Shown here piece after piece: positions 1 to 6,253 of a DNA stretch of 10,847 nucleotides; position 1 is the first letter of the stretch; each line of letters begins with the position of its first letter. This DNA comes from Chitinophagaceae bacterium UBA3961 (lineage in GTDB: Bacteria; Bacteroidota; Bacteroidia; Chitinophagales; Chitinophagaceae): the NCBI GenBank assembly GCA_002385265.1, contig DGDD01000196.1, forward strand, positions 1 to 10,847. Reading direction: 5' to 3'. Both the position numbers and the translations under genes were made by a program. Under the pieces are notes generated by a model. It worked only from the letters and a program-made list of their open reading frames with translations. It was not told where the DNA came from and did no database searches.

Positions 1-1
1 A

Positions 2-85
2 AAGAAACATTTATATGGGAGCGGACTTACCGCAAATGATTTTATTAAATATAATGTTGGATACACAACAACTGGAGACCTGTGA
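2..85 (+). CDS. 3' end of an unidentified reading frame, 27 codons, open at window start
   Basis: An open frame enters the window at base 2 and ends at the TGA at 83-85. It encodes 27 residues, with a core reading YGSGLTANDFIKYNVGYT and an end of TTGDL. I do not recognise the family. The stop overlaps the GTG start of the next gene as GTGA, which is a common arrangement for translationally coupled genes. The alternative is that this is the in-frame upstream part of the propeller gene, broken by a frameshift near base 82, because that gene starts abruptly inside its first propeller repeat. The fragment is too short to decide. Confidence 0.35.
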   Translation, partial: KKHLYGSGLTANDFIKYNVGYTTTGDL

Positions 86-768
86 TATATTATTCTTCAT
101 TCAACGATAGCGGTCGTGCAGACATTTGGATGTACAATTTCAGAACCGGAGAAAGAAAAGCGATTACACAAACTGCTGAACGCGAATACTCTCCCACCCT
201 CACCCCTGATGGAAAAAACATCTCGTGCATCATTCAGCGCGACAATGGCGCGCAGGACCTGGGCATGTATCCTTTGAACGGTGGAAACCCAACCATACTC
301 ATTGACAATCTAAAAGTAGGATACCATGTATGGGTAAGTACTACACAACTTTTATTGTTTGTATTAGAAAGCGAAGGCCACAACAGTCTTCGATTGTACA
401 ACACAACCGATAAAACCAATACTGTTGTAGCTGAAAATCCGGGTCGCGCATTGCATCGAATTCCGGGAACCAATAAATTCAGCTTTGTATTAAAAGTTGA
501 TGCGAACGATTGGCGCATTCAAGAATTTGATCCCATCACAAAAACATTTACAAAGATTGCCAATTGCATTGCAGGTCATGAGGATATTTGTTGGCTCGAC
601 AACAAAACCATTCTCTCCAGTGATGGAACCAATTTTGCGATCCTAGATAGAAGCAATCCCTCCAGTTGGCAGCCTGTACGTGTTGATGACCCCGCAAAAC
701 TCATAACCAGCATTACGCGTATTGCCAGTAATGGAAATGGGAAAATTGCATTTGTAGTGGCGGAATAA
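82..768 (+). CDS. TolB-like / PD40 beta-propeller protein, N-terminus missing
   Basis: The protein has 228 residues if it starts at GTG 82; the frame has stops at 46-54, so no longer form is possible as sequenced. It resembles TolB-like proteins with WD40-like (PD40) blades. One blade is plain at residues 35-48 (REYSPTLTPDGKNI), further blades follow around residues 80-115, 125-160 and 165-190, and it ends in the strand IAFVVAE. The cellular role of this family is not established; relatives are usually exported. Here no signal peptide is present and residue 1 falls in the middle of the first propeller strand (VIYYSSFNDSGRADIW). About 60-70 N-terminal residues therefore seem to be missing, through a frameshift, a truncation or an assembly edge. 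It converges on the MATE gene across a strong hairpin. The family call is firm, the start is not. Confidence 0.75.
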   Translation: MIYYSSFNDSGRADIWMYNFRTGERKAITQTAEREYSPTLTPDGKNISCIIQRDNGAQDLGMYPLNGGNPTILIDNLKVGYHVWVSTTQLLLFVLESEGHNSLRLYNTTDKTNTVVAENPGRALHRIPGTNKFSFVLKVDANDWRIQEFDPITKTFTKIANCIAGHEDICWLDNKTILSSDGTNFAILDRSNPSSWQPVRVDDPAKLITSITRIASNGNGKIAFVVAE

Positions 769-796
769 AGATGCTAATTAGAAAATTTGAGAATTA

Positions 797-838
797 GTAA
801 TACTAAGTGCGAGGTAGTTACCCCGCACTTAGTATTAC
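797..838. terminator. 15-bp perfect hairpin between convergent genes, probable bidirectional terminator
   Basis: Bases 797-811 (GTAATACTAAGTGCG) are the exact reverse complement of 824-838. The 12-base centre (aggtagttaccc) can pair further as GGTA/TACC across an A-C mismatch. It lies 28 bases after the propeller stop and 15 bases before the 3' end of the MATE gene, so both transcripts run into it. No T-tract follows on either strand, so it may act as an RNA-stabilising hairpin or a factor-assisted terminator rather than a canonical intrinsic one. Confidence 0.7.
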
Positions 839-853
839 AGGCATCCGATTAAA

Positions 854-2275
854 CTAAACCTGCACAGTCTTCCATTTGCCCTTCTTAAAATACCAATAAG
901 CAATTAGTGCAATCAATATTTCGGCAACGGGTATCGCAATGAAAGCACCGCGTGGGCCCCATTTAAAAAACTCAGATAACAAGAATGCAAGCGGTACTTG
1001 AAACAACCAAAAGCAGAAGAAGCTGATCCAGGTTGGTGTTTTGGTATCGCCCGACCCATTCAAGGCTTGCATCATTACCATTCCTATTCCATAGAACACA
1101 TAACCGGCGCCAATAATTTGCAGCGCCTCAGTTCCATAGGAAATCACTTCAGGATCATTTGTAAACAAACGAATGATTGGCCCCGCTACAAAAACAAATA
1201 ATGCCATCCCCCCCGCCATGAATATGCCATTGTACTTGGCGGTTAAAAGCACACTCCTTTCTGCTCGATCCGGTTGTTTGGCTCCCAAGTTTTGTCCCAC
1301 CAAAGTTGCCGCAGCATTGCTCAATCCCCATGCAGGCAATATAAAGAACACCACATTTCGAATGGCAATTTGATATCCGGCTGAAGCTACGGTGCCTCCT
1401 GTAGTAGATACGATCCAGGCCAACACAATCCAGCTTCCGGAATTGATAAGAAACTGTAGGGTTGCAGGGCTTGCGATCTTTACCACCGACCACATCAATT
1501 CCCCGTCGGGCTTTAACTGGCTTCTCTTAAACTTCAAGAAATGCTTTCCATTGAACAAATGAAAAAGTTGATACAACACACCAATACCCCTTCCAATGGT
1601 AGTTGCAATGGCTGCACCCTTCAATCCAAGTTCCGGAAAAGGACCCGGACCATAAATAAGCAAGGGACATAAAATGATATTTAGAAAGCTGGCGATCCAT
1701 AAACTTTTCATGGCCATGGCTGCATTACCGGCGCCTCTAAAAATTCCATTGATCAAAAATATCAAAATAATCACCAGGCTTCCACCCATCATAATTCGAG
1801 TGAAAGGAGTTCCTTCCTCAATTACTTCCGGTGAAGCGCCCATCAATCGCAAGATATCGGAAGCAAAAATTACCCCCGGTATACTTACTAAGATTGTGGT
1901 TAAAATGGCAATCCAAATTGATTGGATACCCGCTTTCGCTGCGGCTTCCGGGTCTTTTTCCCCTGTTCTTCTTGATACCATGGCAGTAGCAGCTGTACTC
2001 AAGCCAATAGCAATGGAGTAAACAATAGAAATCACTGATTCTGTCAATCCTACCGTTGTAACAGCGTTTTTACTATTGGGGAGATGTCCTACAAAATACA
2101 TATCCACCACCGCAAACACGCTCTCCAAGCTTAATTCAAGAATCATGGGAATGGCAAGCAATACGATCGCCATTTTTATAGAGCCCGTGGTATAATCATA
2201 CTCCTTACCACTCAGTGATGCTTTAATAACAGATATAATGCGTCGAATAGACGTTGGTTGTTTTTCGGTCGTCAT
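854..2275 (-). CDS. MATE family efflux transporter
   Basis: This is a 473-residue inner-membrane protein of the multidrug and toxic compound extrusion family, which exports cationic drugs or metabolites in exchange for Na+ or H+. From the ATG at 2275 it shows about twelve hydrophobic segments in two similar halves (roughly residues 36-245 and 265-465). Family marks include VDMYFVGHLP (57-66), the first-half GLSTAATAMVSRRTGE (91-106) and its second-half counterpart AAATLVGQNLGAKQPDRAE (321-339), and NGSGDTKTPTW (406-416). The length is normal for MATE. The frame extends upstream to a GTG at 2317, but those 14 extra residues (MPRCISHYLFYCIC) are unlike a MATE N-terminus and the GTG lies inside a hairpin, so I chose the ATG. 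The substrate cannot be told. It is divergent from the AI-2E-family gene. Confidence 0.93.
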   Translation of the reverse strand: MTTEKQPTSIRRIISVIKASLSGKEYDYTTGSIKMAIVLLAIPMILELSLESVFAVVDMYFVGHLPNSKNAVTTVGLTESVISIVYSIAIGLSTAATAMVSRRTGEKDPEAAAKAGIQSIWIAILTTILVSIPGVIFASDILRLMGASPEVIEEGTPFTRIMMGGSLVIILIFLINGIFRGAGNAAMAMKSLWIASFLNIILCPLLIYGPGPFPELGLKGAAIATTIGRGIGVLYQLFHLFNGKHFLKFKRSQLKPDGELMWSVVKIASPATLQFLINSGSWIVLAWIVSTTGGTVASAGYQIAIRNVVFFILPAWGLSNAAATLVGQNLGAKQPDRAERSVLLTAKYNGIFMAGGMALFVFVAGPIIRLFTNDPEVISYGTEALQIIGAGYVFYGIGMVMMQALNGSGDTKTPTWISFFCFWLFQVPLAFLLSEFFKWGPRGAFIAIPVAEILIALIAYWYFKKGKWKTVQV

Positions 2276-2305
2276 ACAAATACAATAAAATAAATAATGT
2301 GAAAT

Positions 2306-2323
2306 GCAACGGGGCACCGTTGC
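2306..2323. promoter_or_regulatory. 7-bp inverted repeat with 4-nt loop upstream of the MATE gene
   Basis: GCAACGG at 2306-2312 and CCGTTGC at 2317-2323 are perfect reverse complements around GGCA. The element begins 31 bases upstream of the MATE ATG, in a divergent intergenic region, so it could be a repressor operator or a 5'-leader hairpin for the efflux gene. No regulator gene is adjacent. The symmetry is seen; the function is inferred. Confidence 0.4.
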
Positions 2324-2501
2324 GGTAATAATGATGAAGGCGGCAAGTTGGGAATGAGTAGAACTATCCCCTAATTAGAAAATCATATTCGAAGCGTTGA
2401 GAGTCAAAGGTGGTGTTTTTTTTGAATTGAAAAAAGAATTTTTGAAAACTACCCAATAACCGATGTTCAATTAAGTAGTAACTTTCACAAAATCTATACA
2501 C

Positions 2502-3509
2502 GTGCAGAGTCCCATTTCCAATAATACCATTCGACAAATCTTATTCTTGTTGCTGATTCTAGCTATTGGAACAGTGCTTTTCTTGGAACTCAGTCAATTC
2601 ATTCCGGCATTGTTAGGCGCCTACACTTTATATGTTTTATTAAGAGGATGGATGCACAAATTAGAATTTAAAAAGAAGTGGAAGCCATGGATGGCTGCTG
2701 CCACTCTAATGATCATTTCTTTCATCGTCATCATCTTCCCCATCTTTTTACTAGTGAACATGCTCGGTTCAAAAATTGGATTTGCGGTACAACATTCGGG
2801 CGACGTGTTGGGCTCTATCAAAAACTATGTTCATCAATACGAGGTACGCTATCAATTTGAGATATTAAGCGATGCAAGTATTAAAAAACTAACCGCTTGG
2901 GCAGCCGGTGTTCTTCCGAATCTTCTTGGCGCCACCATAAGTACTGCTACCACCATTATTGTCATGTACTTCATTTTGTACTTCATGTTAACAGAGCGAA
3001 ATAAAATGGAAGCCAGCTTTTACTCGAATGTGCCTTTGAAAGACGAAAACATCCTTTTACTAAGAAGGGAAATGAATACGTTGGTGTATTCGAATGCACT
3101 GGGAATTCCTTTAATTGCGGTACTACAAGGTGTTGTAGCCCTTATAGGCTATTTGGTTTTGGGAGTAGACCAACCAATTTTTTGGTTTGTAGTAACCTGT
3201 ATTGCCGGTATGTTACCCATAGTTGGTGTGGCAATTGCCTACGTACCATTATCACTGGTTTTTTTCGCGAACGGACACGACACAAAAGGCATTATCTTAT
3301 TACTCTATTGCGCGGGAGTGGTTGGTACCGTTGACAATGTTTTTCGTTTTTGGATGCAGAAAAAATTAGGCGATACCCACCCGCTGATCACCGTATTCGG
3401 CGTAATCATAGGCCTCAATCTTTTCGGCTTCATCGGCCTCATCTTCGGACCAATTCTAATTGCGCTGTTTTTATTGTTGCTGAGAATTTATACCAACGAA
3501 TTTAAATGA
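2502..3509 (+). CDS. AI-2E family transporter (permease)
   Basis: This is a 335-residue polytopic inner-membrane protein of the AI-2E family (TqsA/YdiK/PerM type). Members have been linked to autoinducer export, Na+/H+ antiport or other export, so the name is not a substrate call. Hydrophobic segments lie near residues 12-30, 33-48, 64-87, 142-163, 199-221, 226-256, 262-282 and 296-328. A soluble stretch at 88-140 is typical. The family marks LPIVGVAIAYVP (238-249) and HPLITVFGVIIGLNLFGFIG (293-312) are present. The start is GTG at 2502: the first membrane segment begins only 12 residues later, and the next in-frame ATG (residue 51) would remove it. No Shine-Dalgarno sequence is evident, as is usual in Bacteroidota. 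It is transcribed alone, convergent with the L,D-transpeptidase gene. Confidence 0.92.
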   Translation: MQSPISNNTIRQILFLLLILAIGTVLFLELSQFIPALLGAYTLYVLLRGWMHKLEFKKKWKPWMAAATLMIISFIVIIFPIFLLVNMLGSKIGFAVQHSGDVLGSIKNYVHQYEVRYQFEILSDASIKKLTAWAAGVLPNLLGATISTATTIIVMYFILYFMLTERNKMEASFYSNVPLKDENILLLRREMNTLVYSNALGIPLIAVLQGVVALIGYLVLGVDQPIFWFVVTCIAGMLPIVGVAIAYVPLSLVFFANGHDTKGIILLLYCAGVVGTVDNVFRFWMQKKLGDTHPLITVFGVIIGLNLFGFIGLIFGPILIALFLLLLRIYTNEFK

Positions 3510-3516
3510 GGGAGCT

Positions 3517-3548
3517 GATTTGAAAATTTGATGATTTGTGAATTTGAG
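3517..3548 (+). repeat. Degenerate tandem ATTTGA-type repeat after the AI-2E-family gene
   Basis: Four imperfect units of 7-9 bases follow one another: GATTTGAAA, ATTTGATG, ATTTGTGA and ATTTGAG. They begin eight bases after the permease stop codon. A shorter relative (GAAAATTTGAGAATTAG, 781-797) follows the propeller gene. This looks like low-complexity intergenic sequence of a kind common after Bacteroidota genes; no function is visible. Confidence 0.55.
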
Positions 3549-3563
3549 TAGTACGAATGATAT

Positions 3564-3579
3564 TCATTGTTTGCAATGA
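3564..3579. repeat. Small perfect hairpin after the AI-2E-family gene
   Basis: TCATTG at 3564-3569 pairs with CAATGA at 3574-3579 around a TTTG loop. It lies 55 bases downstream of the permease stop. No T-tract follows, so it is at best a weak 3'-end structure. Confidence 0.3.
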
Positions 3580-3652
3580 TGTAATACTCTCGGCTTACTT
3601 TGAATAAAGGGGAAAAGGAGAAAATCAAGCTTATCAGTAGAAATCAATCTTG

Positions 3653-3680
3653 TAAATCCCTAAATCCTTTAAATCCTGAT
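3653..3680 (+). repeat. Three tandem TAAATCC units
   Basis: The units are TAAATCCC (3653-3660), TAAATCCTT (3661-3669) and TAAATCCTGAT (3670-3680). They sit in the same intergenic region as the ATTTGA repeat but have an unrelated sequence. They directly adjoin the terminator of the L,D-transpeptidase gene. Confidence 0.55.
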
Positions 3681-3681
3681 C

Positions 3682-3728
3682 AAAAAAGAAAAGCCCAATC
3701 ATAGGGTACGAACCTATATTGAGCTTTC
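3682..3728 (-). terminator. Rho-independent terminator of the L,D-transpeptidase gene
   Basis: Read on the minus strand, AAAGCTCAATATAGG is followed by the loop TTCGTAC and then CCTATGATTGGGCTTT. The arms pair for about 14 bp, with one mismatch and one bulged base. The hairpin is followed at once by a T-rich tract (TTTTCTTTTTTG). It begins 34 bases after the stop codon of the minus-strand gene ending at 3762. Stem, loop and T-tract all fit an intrinsic terminator in that direction. On the plus strand the A-rich tract precedes the hairpin, so it would not be intrinsic for the permease. Confidence 0.82.
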
Positions 3729-3761
3729 TACCTTCAAACCATCTGAAGTTATACGTCCAAC

Positions 3762-4538
3762 CTAGCCGTTTAATATTTTAGACTTTTGCAGATAGTTTTT
3801 TGAGGGATGGTAAATGAAGAAACAAGAACCATCCTTGATGGAGTTGATCACCTTCTTCGTGTCTTTTGCCGGTACCGCAGGACAGCCATAACTCCGTCCG
3901 TTAAAGCGATTCCATCGCAAAAAGTCAGCTCCAACATATTCTGAACCATGAACTACAATATTTCTATCATTGGCCAAATCATTGATTCCTCTCTCCACAC
4001 CATCTATATTCAAGGCCAAGCCATGATCTCCCCAGTAGGTTTTACGTGTTACATAAAAACCCAAACTACTTTTATGAGATTCCGGCTTATTTGAAAATGA
4101 TTTAGCATATTCACCTCCGCTATTTCTTCCATGTGCTACATAGGTATTCACTAAAACCTTTTTGGTTTCCACATCCAACACATACAAACGTTTTCTTCTT
4201 GAACTTTGACTGAAATCGGCAATAGATAAGACCCCTTTCTTATAGATAGAGCCCTTTTCGAGTAGCTTCTTGTATCCTTTCCAGGCAAATACAAAAGCGT
4301 TTTGAGTTAATCCGTATCTGCGCAGGCGCATCGATTCATACAAATCTTTCGCTTCTTTATCTAAACTAGTTGATAAAGAATTTGCAACATTTGAATCAGT
4401 ATTGTTGGTGGGAATTTCTTCTGTAGTATCGATCACTGAAACGATCACATCATCTTTGGTGACCCCCGCTTGTAGAACCGGGGTAGACAGTAATATCAAC
4501 AAAAGGCCTATAGCCACTACGGATTTTAAAGGGCGCAT
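3762..4538 (-). CDS. Secreted L,D-transpeptidase-like murein enzyme (YkuD_2-type catalytic domain)
   Basis: The protein has 258 residues. A signal peptide is clear at 1-24 (positive MRPLK, then a leucine-rich core, ending VLQA). A low-complexity Ser/Thr/Asn linker runs to about residue 60. The catalytic domain follows at about 95-250. It matches the murein L,D-transpeptidase catalytic family by VAHGRNSGGEYAKSFSN (134-150), the substrate-loop SSLGFYVTRKTYWGDHG (157-173), His197 in VVHGSEYV and the nucleophile Cys219 in GRSYGCPAVP. Such enzymes act in the periplasm on peptidoglycan peptide stems; whether this one cross-links, anchors lipoproteins or trims cannot be told. The ATG at 4538 places the signal peptide correctly. 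The gene has its own candidate promoter and terminator, so it is probably monocistronic although MmcQ/YjbR lies upstream on the same strand. Confidence 0.9.
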   Translation of the reverse strand: MRPLKSVVAIGLLLILLSTPVLQAGVTKDDVIVSVIDTTEEIPTNNTDSNVANSLSTSLDKEAKDLYESMRLRRYGLTQNAFVFAWKGYKKLLEKGSIYKKGVLSIADFSQSSRRKRLYVLDVETKKVLVNTYVAHGRNSGGEYAKSFSNKPESHKSSLGFYVTRKTYWGDHGLALNIDGVERGINDLANDRNIVVHGSEYVGADFLRWNRFNGRSYGCPAVPAKDTKKVINSIKDGSCFFIYHPSKNYLQKSKILNG

Positions 4539-4593
4539 GGATCAAATTAGGGTTTTTCAATAGGTGATTCCGCTTATTCAAACGGGCACAAAT

Positions 4594-4624
4594 CAAAAAT
4601 ATTATTCAAGTATTATTAATGCAA
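4594..4624 (-). promoter_or_regulatory. Candidate Bacteroidota sigma-A promoter for the L,D-transpeptidase gene
   Basis: On the minus strand a TTG (-33, complement of 4622-4624) is followed after exactly 20 bases by TATTTTTG (complement of 4594-4601). This fits the Bacteroidota consensus TTG, N17-23, TAnnTTTG. The predicted transcript start lies about 50 bases before the ATG at 4538. The match is seen; promoter activity is inferred. Confidence 0.55.
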
Positions 4625-4680
4625 GCCCTAGTGCTTTATTTATTTTATTGTGTACACTTAAAAAAAGTTTAAAAAATATT

Positions 4681-5010
4681 TTATCGCTTCTTAGGCTTGT
4701 AAACCAAGCCATAGGAATGATCAATCCACTCTCTTAAATCATTGTCGGAAACACTATGATCTACTACAATAGTGTTCCAATGTTTCTTGTTCATATGATA
4801 GCCCGGTTGTACGCAAGAATACCGTTCTCTTAATTCAATGGCCAATTCCGGATCGCATTTTACATTAAACCGGAGCGGATTGGAATCAAGCGAACAGAGT
4901 AAGAAGATCTTGCCCCCTACTTTAAACACCAAAGTGTCTTCGCCAAACGGGAAACTCTCTTCTACCATGGGCTTTCGAATACAGTACTCGCGAAGTGATT
5001 CAACGTCCAT
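4681..5010 (-). CDS. MmcQ/YjbR family protein
   Basis: This is a 109-residue cytoplasmic protein of the MmcQ/YjbR family, which has a CyaY-like double-wing fold and a proposed but poorly proven DNA-binding role. The full-length family pattern is visible: an N-terminal helix with LREYCIRKPMVEESFPFGED (6-25), the strand pair LVFKVGGKIFLLCSL (27-41), the hallmark PGYHMNKKHWNTI (69-81) and the C-terminal helix ending WIDHSYGLVYKPKKR (95-109). Length and ends are normal. The ATG at 5010 gives the standard N-terminus (MDVESLREYC). It is divergent from the 3'-5' exonuclease gene, and a TAGTTTTG at 5025-5032 lies 14 bases upstream as a possible -7 element. The specific role is unknown. Confidence 0.9.
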   Translation of the reverse strand: MDVESLREYCIRKPMVEESFPFGEDTLVFKVGGKIFLLCSLDSNPLRFNVKCDPELAIELRERYSCVQPGYHMNKKHWNTIVVDHSVSDNDLREWIDHSYGLVYKPKKR

Positions 5011-5018
5011 ATCAATAA

Positions 5019-5032
5019 TTTGTACAAAACTA
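5019..5032 (-). promoter_or_regulatory. -7 element candidate overlapping a 10-bp palindrome, upstream of the MmcQ/YjbR gene
   Basis: The minus strand reads TAGTTTTG at 5032-5025, an exact TAnnTTTG match, 14 bases before the ATG at 5010. It overlaps the perfect palindrome TTTGTACAAA (5019-5028). No TTG lies at the expected distance upstream, so only the -7 half is supported. Confidence 0.35.
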
Positions 5033-5094
5033 ATAAATGTAAGAGGCTTCCCCGCTTCGAATATTCAGTAAATTGCTTTCGTAAGCTCCTCCAC

Positions 5095-5799
5095 ATGAAT
5101 CACATTTTATTTCTAGATATTGAAACGGTTTCGCAAGAGGCAAACTATGAACTGCTCTCCCCGGAATGGAAAGAGCTTTGGAATAAAAAAGCAGAAGCGC
5201 TGTTGAAAAGCCGAGAAGAAGAAACCGTTCAATCTATTTACAACCGTGCCGGAATCTATGCCGAGTTCGGCCGAATCATTTGCATAAGCTGTGGCGTTAT
5301 TCAAGGTTATGGCGATGAAAAAAAGATTGCCGTGAAATCTTATTTCGGACACGAAGAAGCCCTTTTGCTTCACCAATTCTCCGATATGCTTCGAAAATGG
5401 AGCGCCGACGGTAATAAATATGTGTGCGCACACAACGGTAAAGAATTCGACTTCCCTTACCTATGCCGCCGTATGATCATCAACAATGTACCAATTCCAT
5501 CAATACTCAATACAGCAGGGAAAAAACCTTGGGAAGTAAACCACCTCGACACCATGGAGCTCTGGAAATTCGGGGATTTCAAAAGCTATACCTCACTAAA
5601 TCTTCTGGCACATACTTTAGGCATACCAACGCCCAAAGATGATATCGATGGAAGCATGGTGGGTGATGTATATTGGAATGAAAAGAACTTGGAAAGAATT
5701 GCCATCTACTGCCAAAAGGATGTGGTTACCGCAGCACAAATCTACCTTCGCATTCAAGGAGAATCAATTATTAAACCGGAAAACATTGAATACAAATGA
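5095..5799 (+). CDS. DEDDy 3'-5' exonuclease (PolB exonuclease-like)
   Basis: The protein has 234 residues from the ATG at 5095 and belongs to predicted 3'-5' exonucleases related to the proofreading domain of family-B DNA polymerases. It is a stand-alone nuclease without a polymerase domain. The motifs are in order: Exo I with Asp8 and Glu10 (LFLDIET, 5-11), Exo II with Asp119 (CAHNGKEFDFPYLCRR, 111-126) and Exo III with Tyr205 and Asp209 (YCQKDV). The tyrosine places it in the DEDDy subgroup, with two-metal-ion hydrolysis of DNA 3' ends expected. The open frame reaches back to 5020, but the extra 25 residues (starting MYKTNKCK) look non-native and Exo I normally lies within ten residues of the start. 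Its stop overlaps the Rid gene start by ATGA. The biological role (repair or processing) is not shown by the context. Confidence 0.9.
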   Translation: MNHILFLDIETVSQEANYELLSPEWKELWNKKAEALLKSREEETVQSIYNRAGIYAEFGRIICISCGVIQGYGDEKKIAVKSYFGHEEALLLHQFSDMLRKWSADGNKYVCAHNGKEFDFPYLCRRMIINNVPIPSILNTAGKKPWEVNHLDTMELWKFGDFKSYTSLNLLAHTLGIPTPKDDIDGSMVGDVYWNEKNLERIAIYCQKDVVTAAQIYLRIQGESIIKPENIEYK

Positions 5800-6185
5800 G
5801 TACCAGACAAAATTTTTCTAGCGGAGCAAAATGGGAAGACATTGTGGGCTATAGCAGAGCTGTTAAAATTGGCAATTTAATTGAAGTCACCGGAACCGTT
5901 GCCGTGGATGAAACCGGCGCCACTGTAGGCGTGAACGACGCCTATGCACAAACAGCCTTTATTATCAAAAAAATAGAAACGGTATTAAAGAGAGCCGGTG
6001 CAGAATTAAAAGATGTAGTTCGTACCCGAATGTTTGTAACCGATATCAGCCGCTGGGAAGAATACGGTCGTGCCCACGGCGAATTCTTCAAAGAAATTAA
6101 ACCTTGCACCAGCATGATTGAAGTGAAGGGATTGATTGATAAGGAGTATTTGATAGAGATAGAAGCGACAGCCGTGATTGATTAA
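5796..6185 (+). CDS. Rid (YjgF/YER057c/UK114) family protein without the RidA arginine
   Basis: This 129-residue small cytoplasmic protein normally forms trimers with active sites at subunit interfaces. Family marks are GNLIEVTGTVAVDETG (26-41), AYAQTAFIIKKIETVLKRAG (49-68), VVRTRMFVTDISRWEEYGRA (74-93) and the C-terminal EIEATAVID (121-129). In canonical RidA, which hydrolyses reactive enamines/imines, a segment like PARSxVEV carries the arginine essential for catalysis. Here that segment is PCTSMIEV (103-110), with Thr105 at the arginine position and a cysteine before it. It is therefore probably a different Rid subgroup, and imine deaminase activity should not be assumed. The ATG overlaps the exonuclease stop as ATGA (5796-5799), so the two are likely translationally coupled. 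Confidence 0.92.
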   Translation: MSTRQNFSSGAKWEDIVGYSRAVKIGNLIEVTGTVAVDETGATVGVNDAYAQTAFIIKKIETVLKRAGAELKDVVRTRMFVTDISRWEEYGRAHGEFFKEIKPCTSMIEVKGLIDKEYLIEIEATAVID

Positions 6186-6217
6186 TTAATAGTTAATAAT
6201 TAATAATTAATAGTTAA
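6183..6217. repeat. AT-only TTAATA repeat immediately after the Rid gene
   Basis: The sequence is an almost pure alternation of TTAAT, AGTTAAT and AATTAAT units, starting inside the stop codon of the Rid gene. It is largely self-complementary, so it could form weak hairpins. It resembles degenerate tandem intergenic sequence rather than a coding remnant. Confidence 0.5.
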
Positions 6218-6218
6218 A

Positions 6219-6236
6219 CAGCCGGCAGTCAGGCTG
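6219..6236. repeat. Hairpin CAGCC/GGCTG between convergent genes
   Basis: CAGCC at 6219-6223 pairs with GGCTG at 6232-6236 around an 8-base loop. It lies between the convergent Rid and PAP2-like genes. The T-tract expected for an intrinsic terminator is missing, with only TTT following on the minus strand. A role at transcript ends is possible but weak. Confidence 0.3.
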
Positions 6237-6253
6237 ATTAAAAAGCGAAATCT

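Noticed and set aside
1155..1493. 112-codon minus-strand frame inside the MATE gene
   Set aside because: It overlaps the MATE coding region in another frame, and its product is cysteine/glycine-rich with no recognisable domain.
2276..2317. Longer MATE start at GTG 2317
   Set aside because: The added residues are unlike MATE N-termini, the codon lies in a hairpin, and the ATG at 2275 gives a normal length.
2306..2323. Sigma-54 promoter resemblance in the MATE upstream hairpin (GG...GC on the minus strand)
   Set aside because: The spacing between GG and GC is 9 bases rather than the required 10, and the flanking consensus is poor.
2479..2486. TAACTTTC as -7 element for the AI-2E-family gene
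   Set aside because: It has one mismatch to TAnnTTTG and no TTG 17-23 bases upstream.
5020..5094. Longer exonuclease start at ATG 5020
   Set aside because: It would add 25 residues ahead of the Exo I motif and overlap the upstream region of the divergent MmcQ/YjbR gene, including its possible -7 element.
5608..5632. TGGCAC motif resembling a sigma-54 -24 element within the exonuclease gene
   Set aside because: No GC lies at the required -12 distance and the motif is inside coding sequence.
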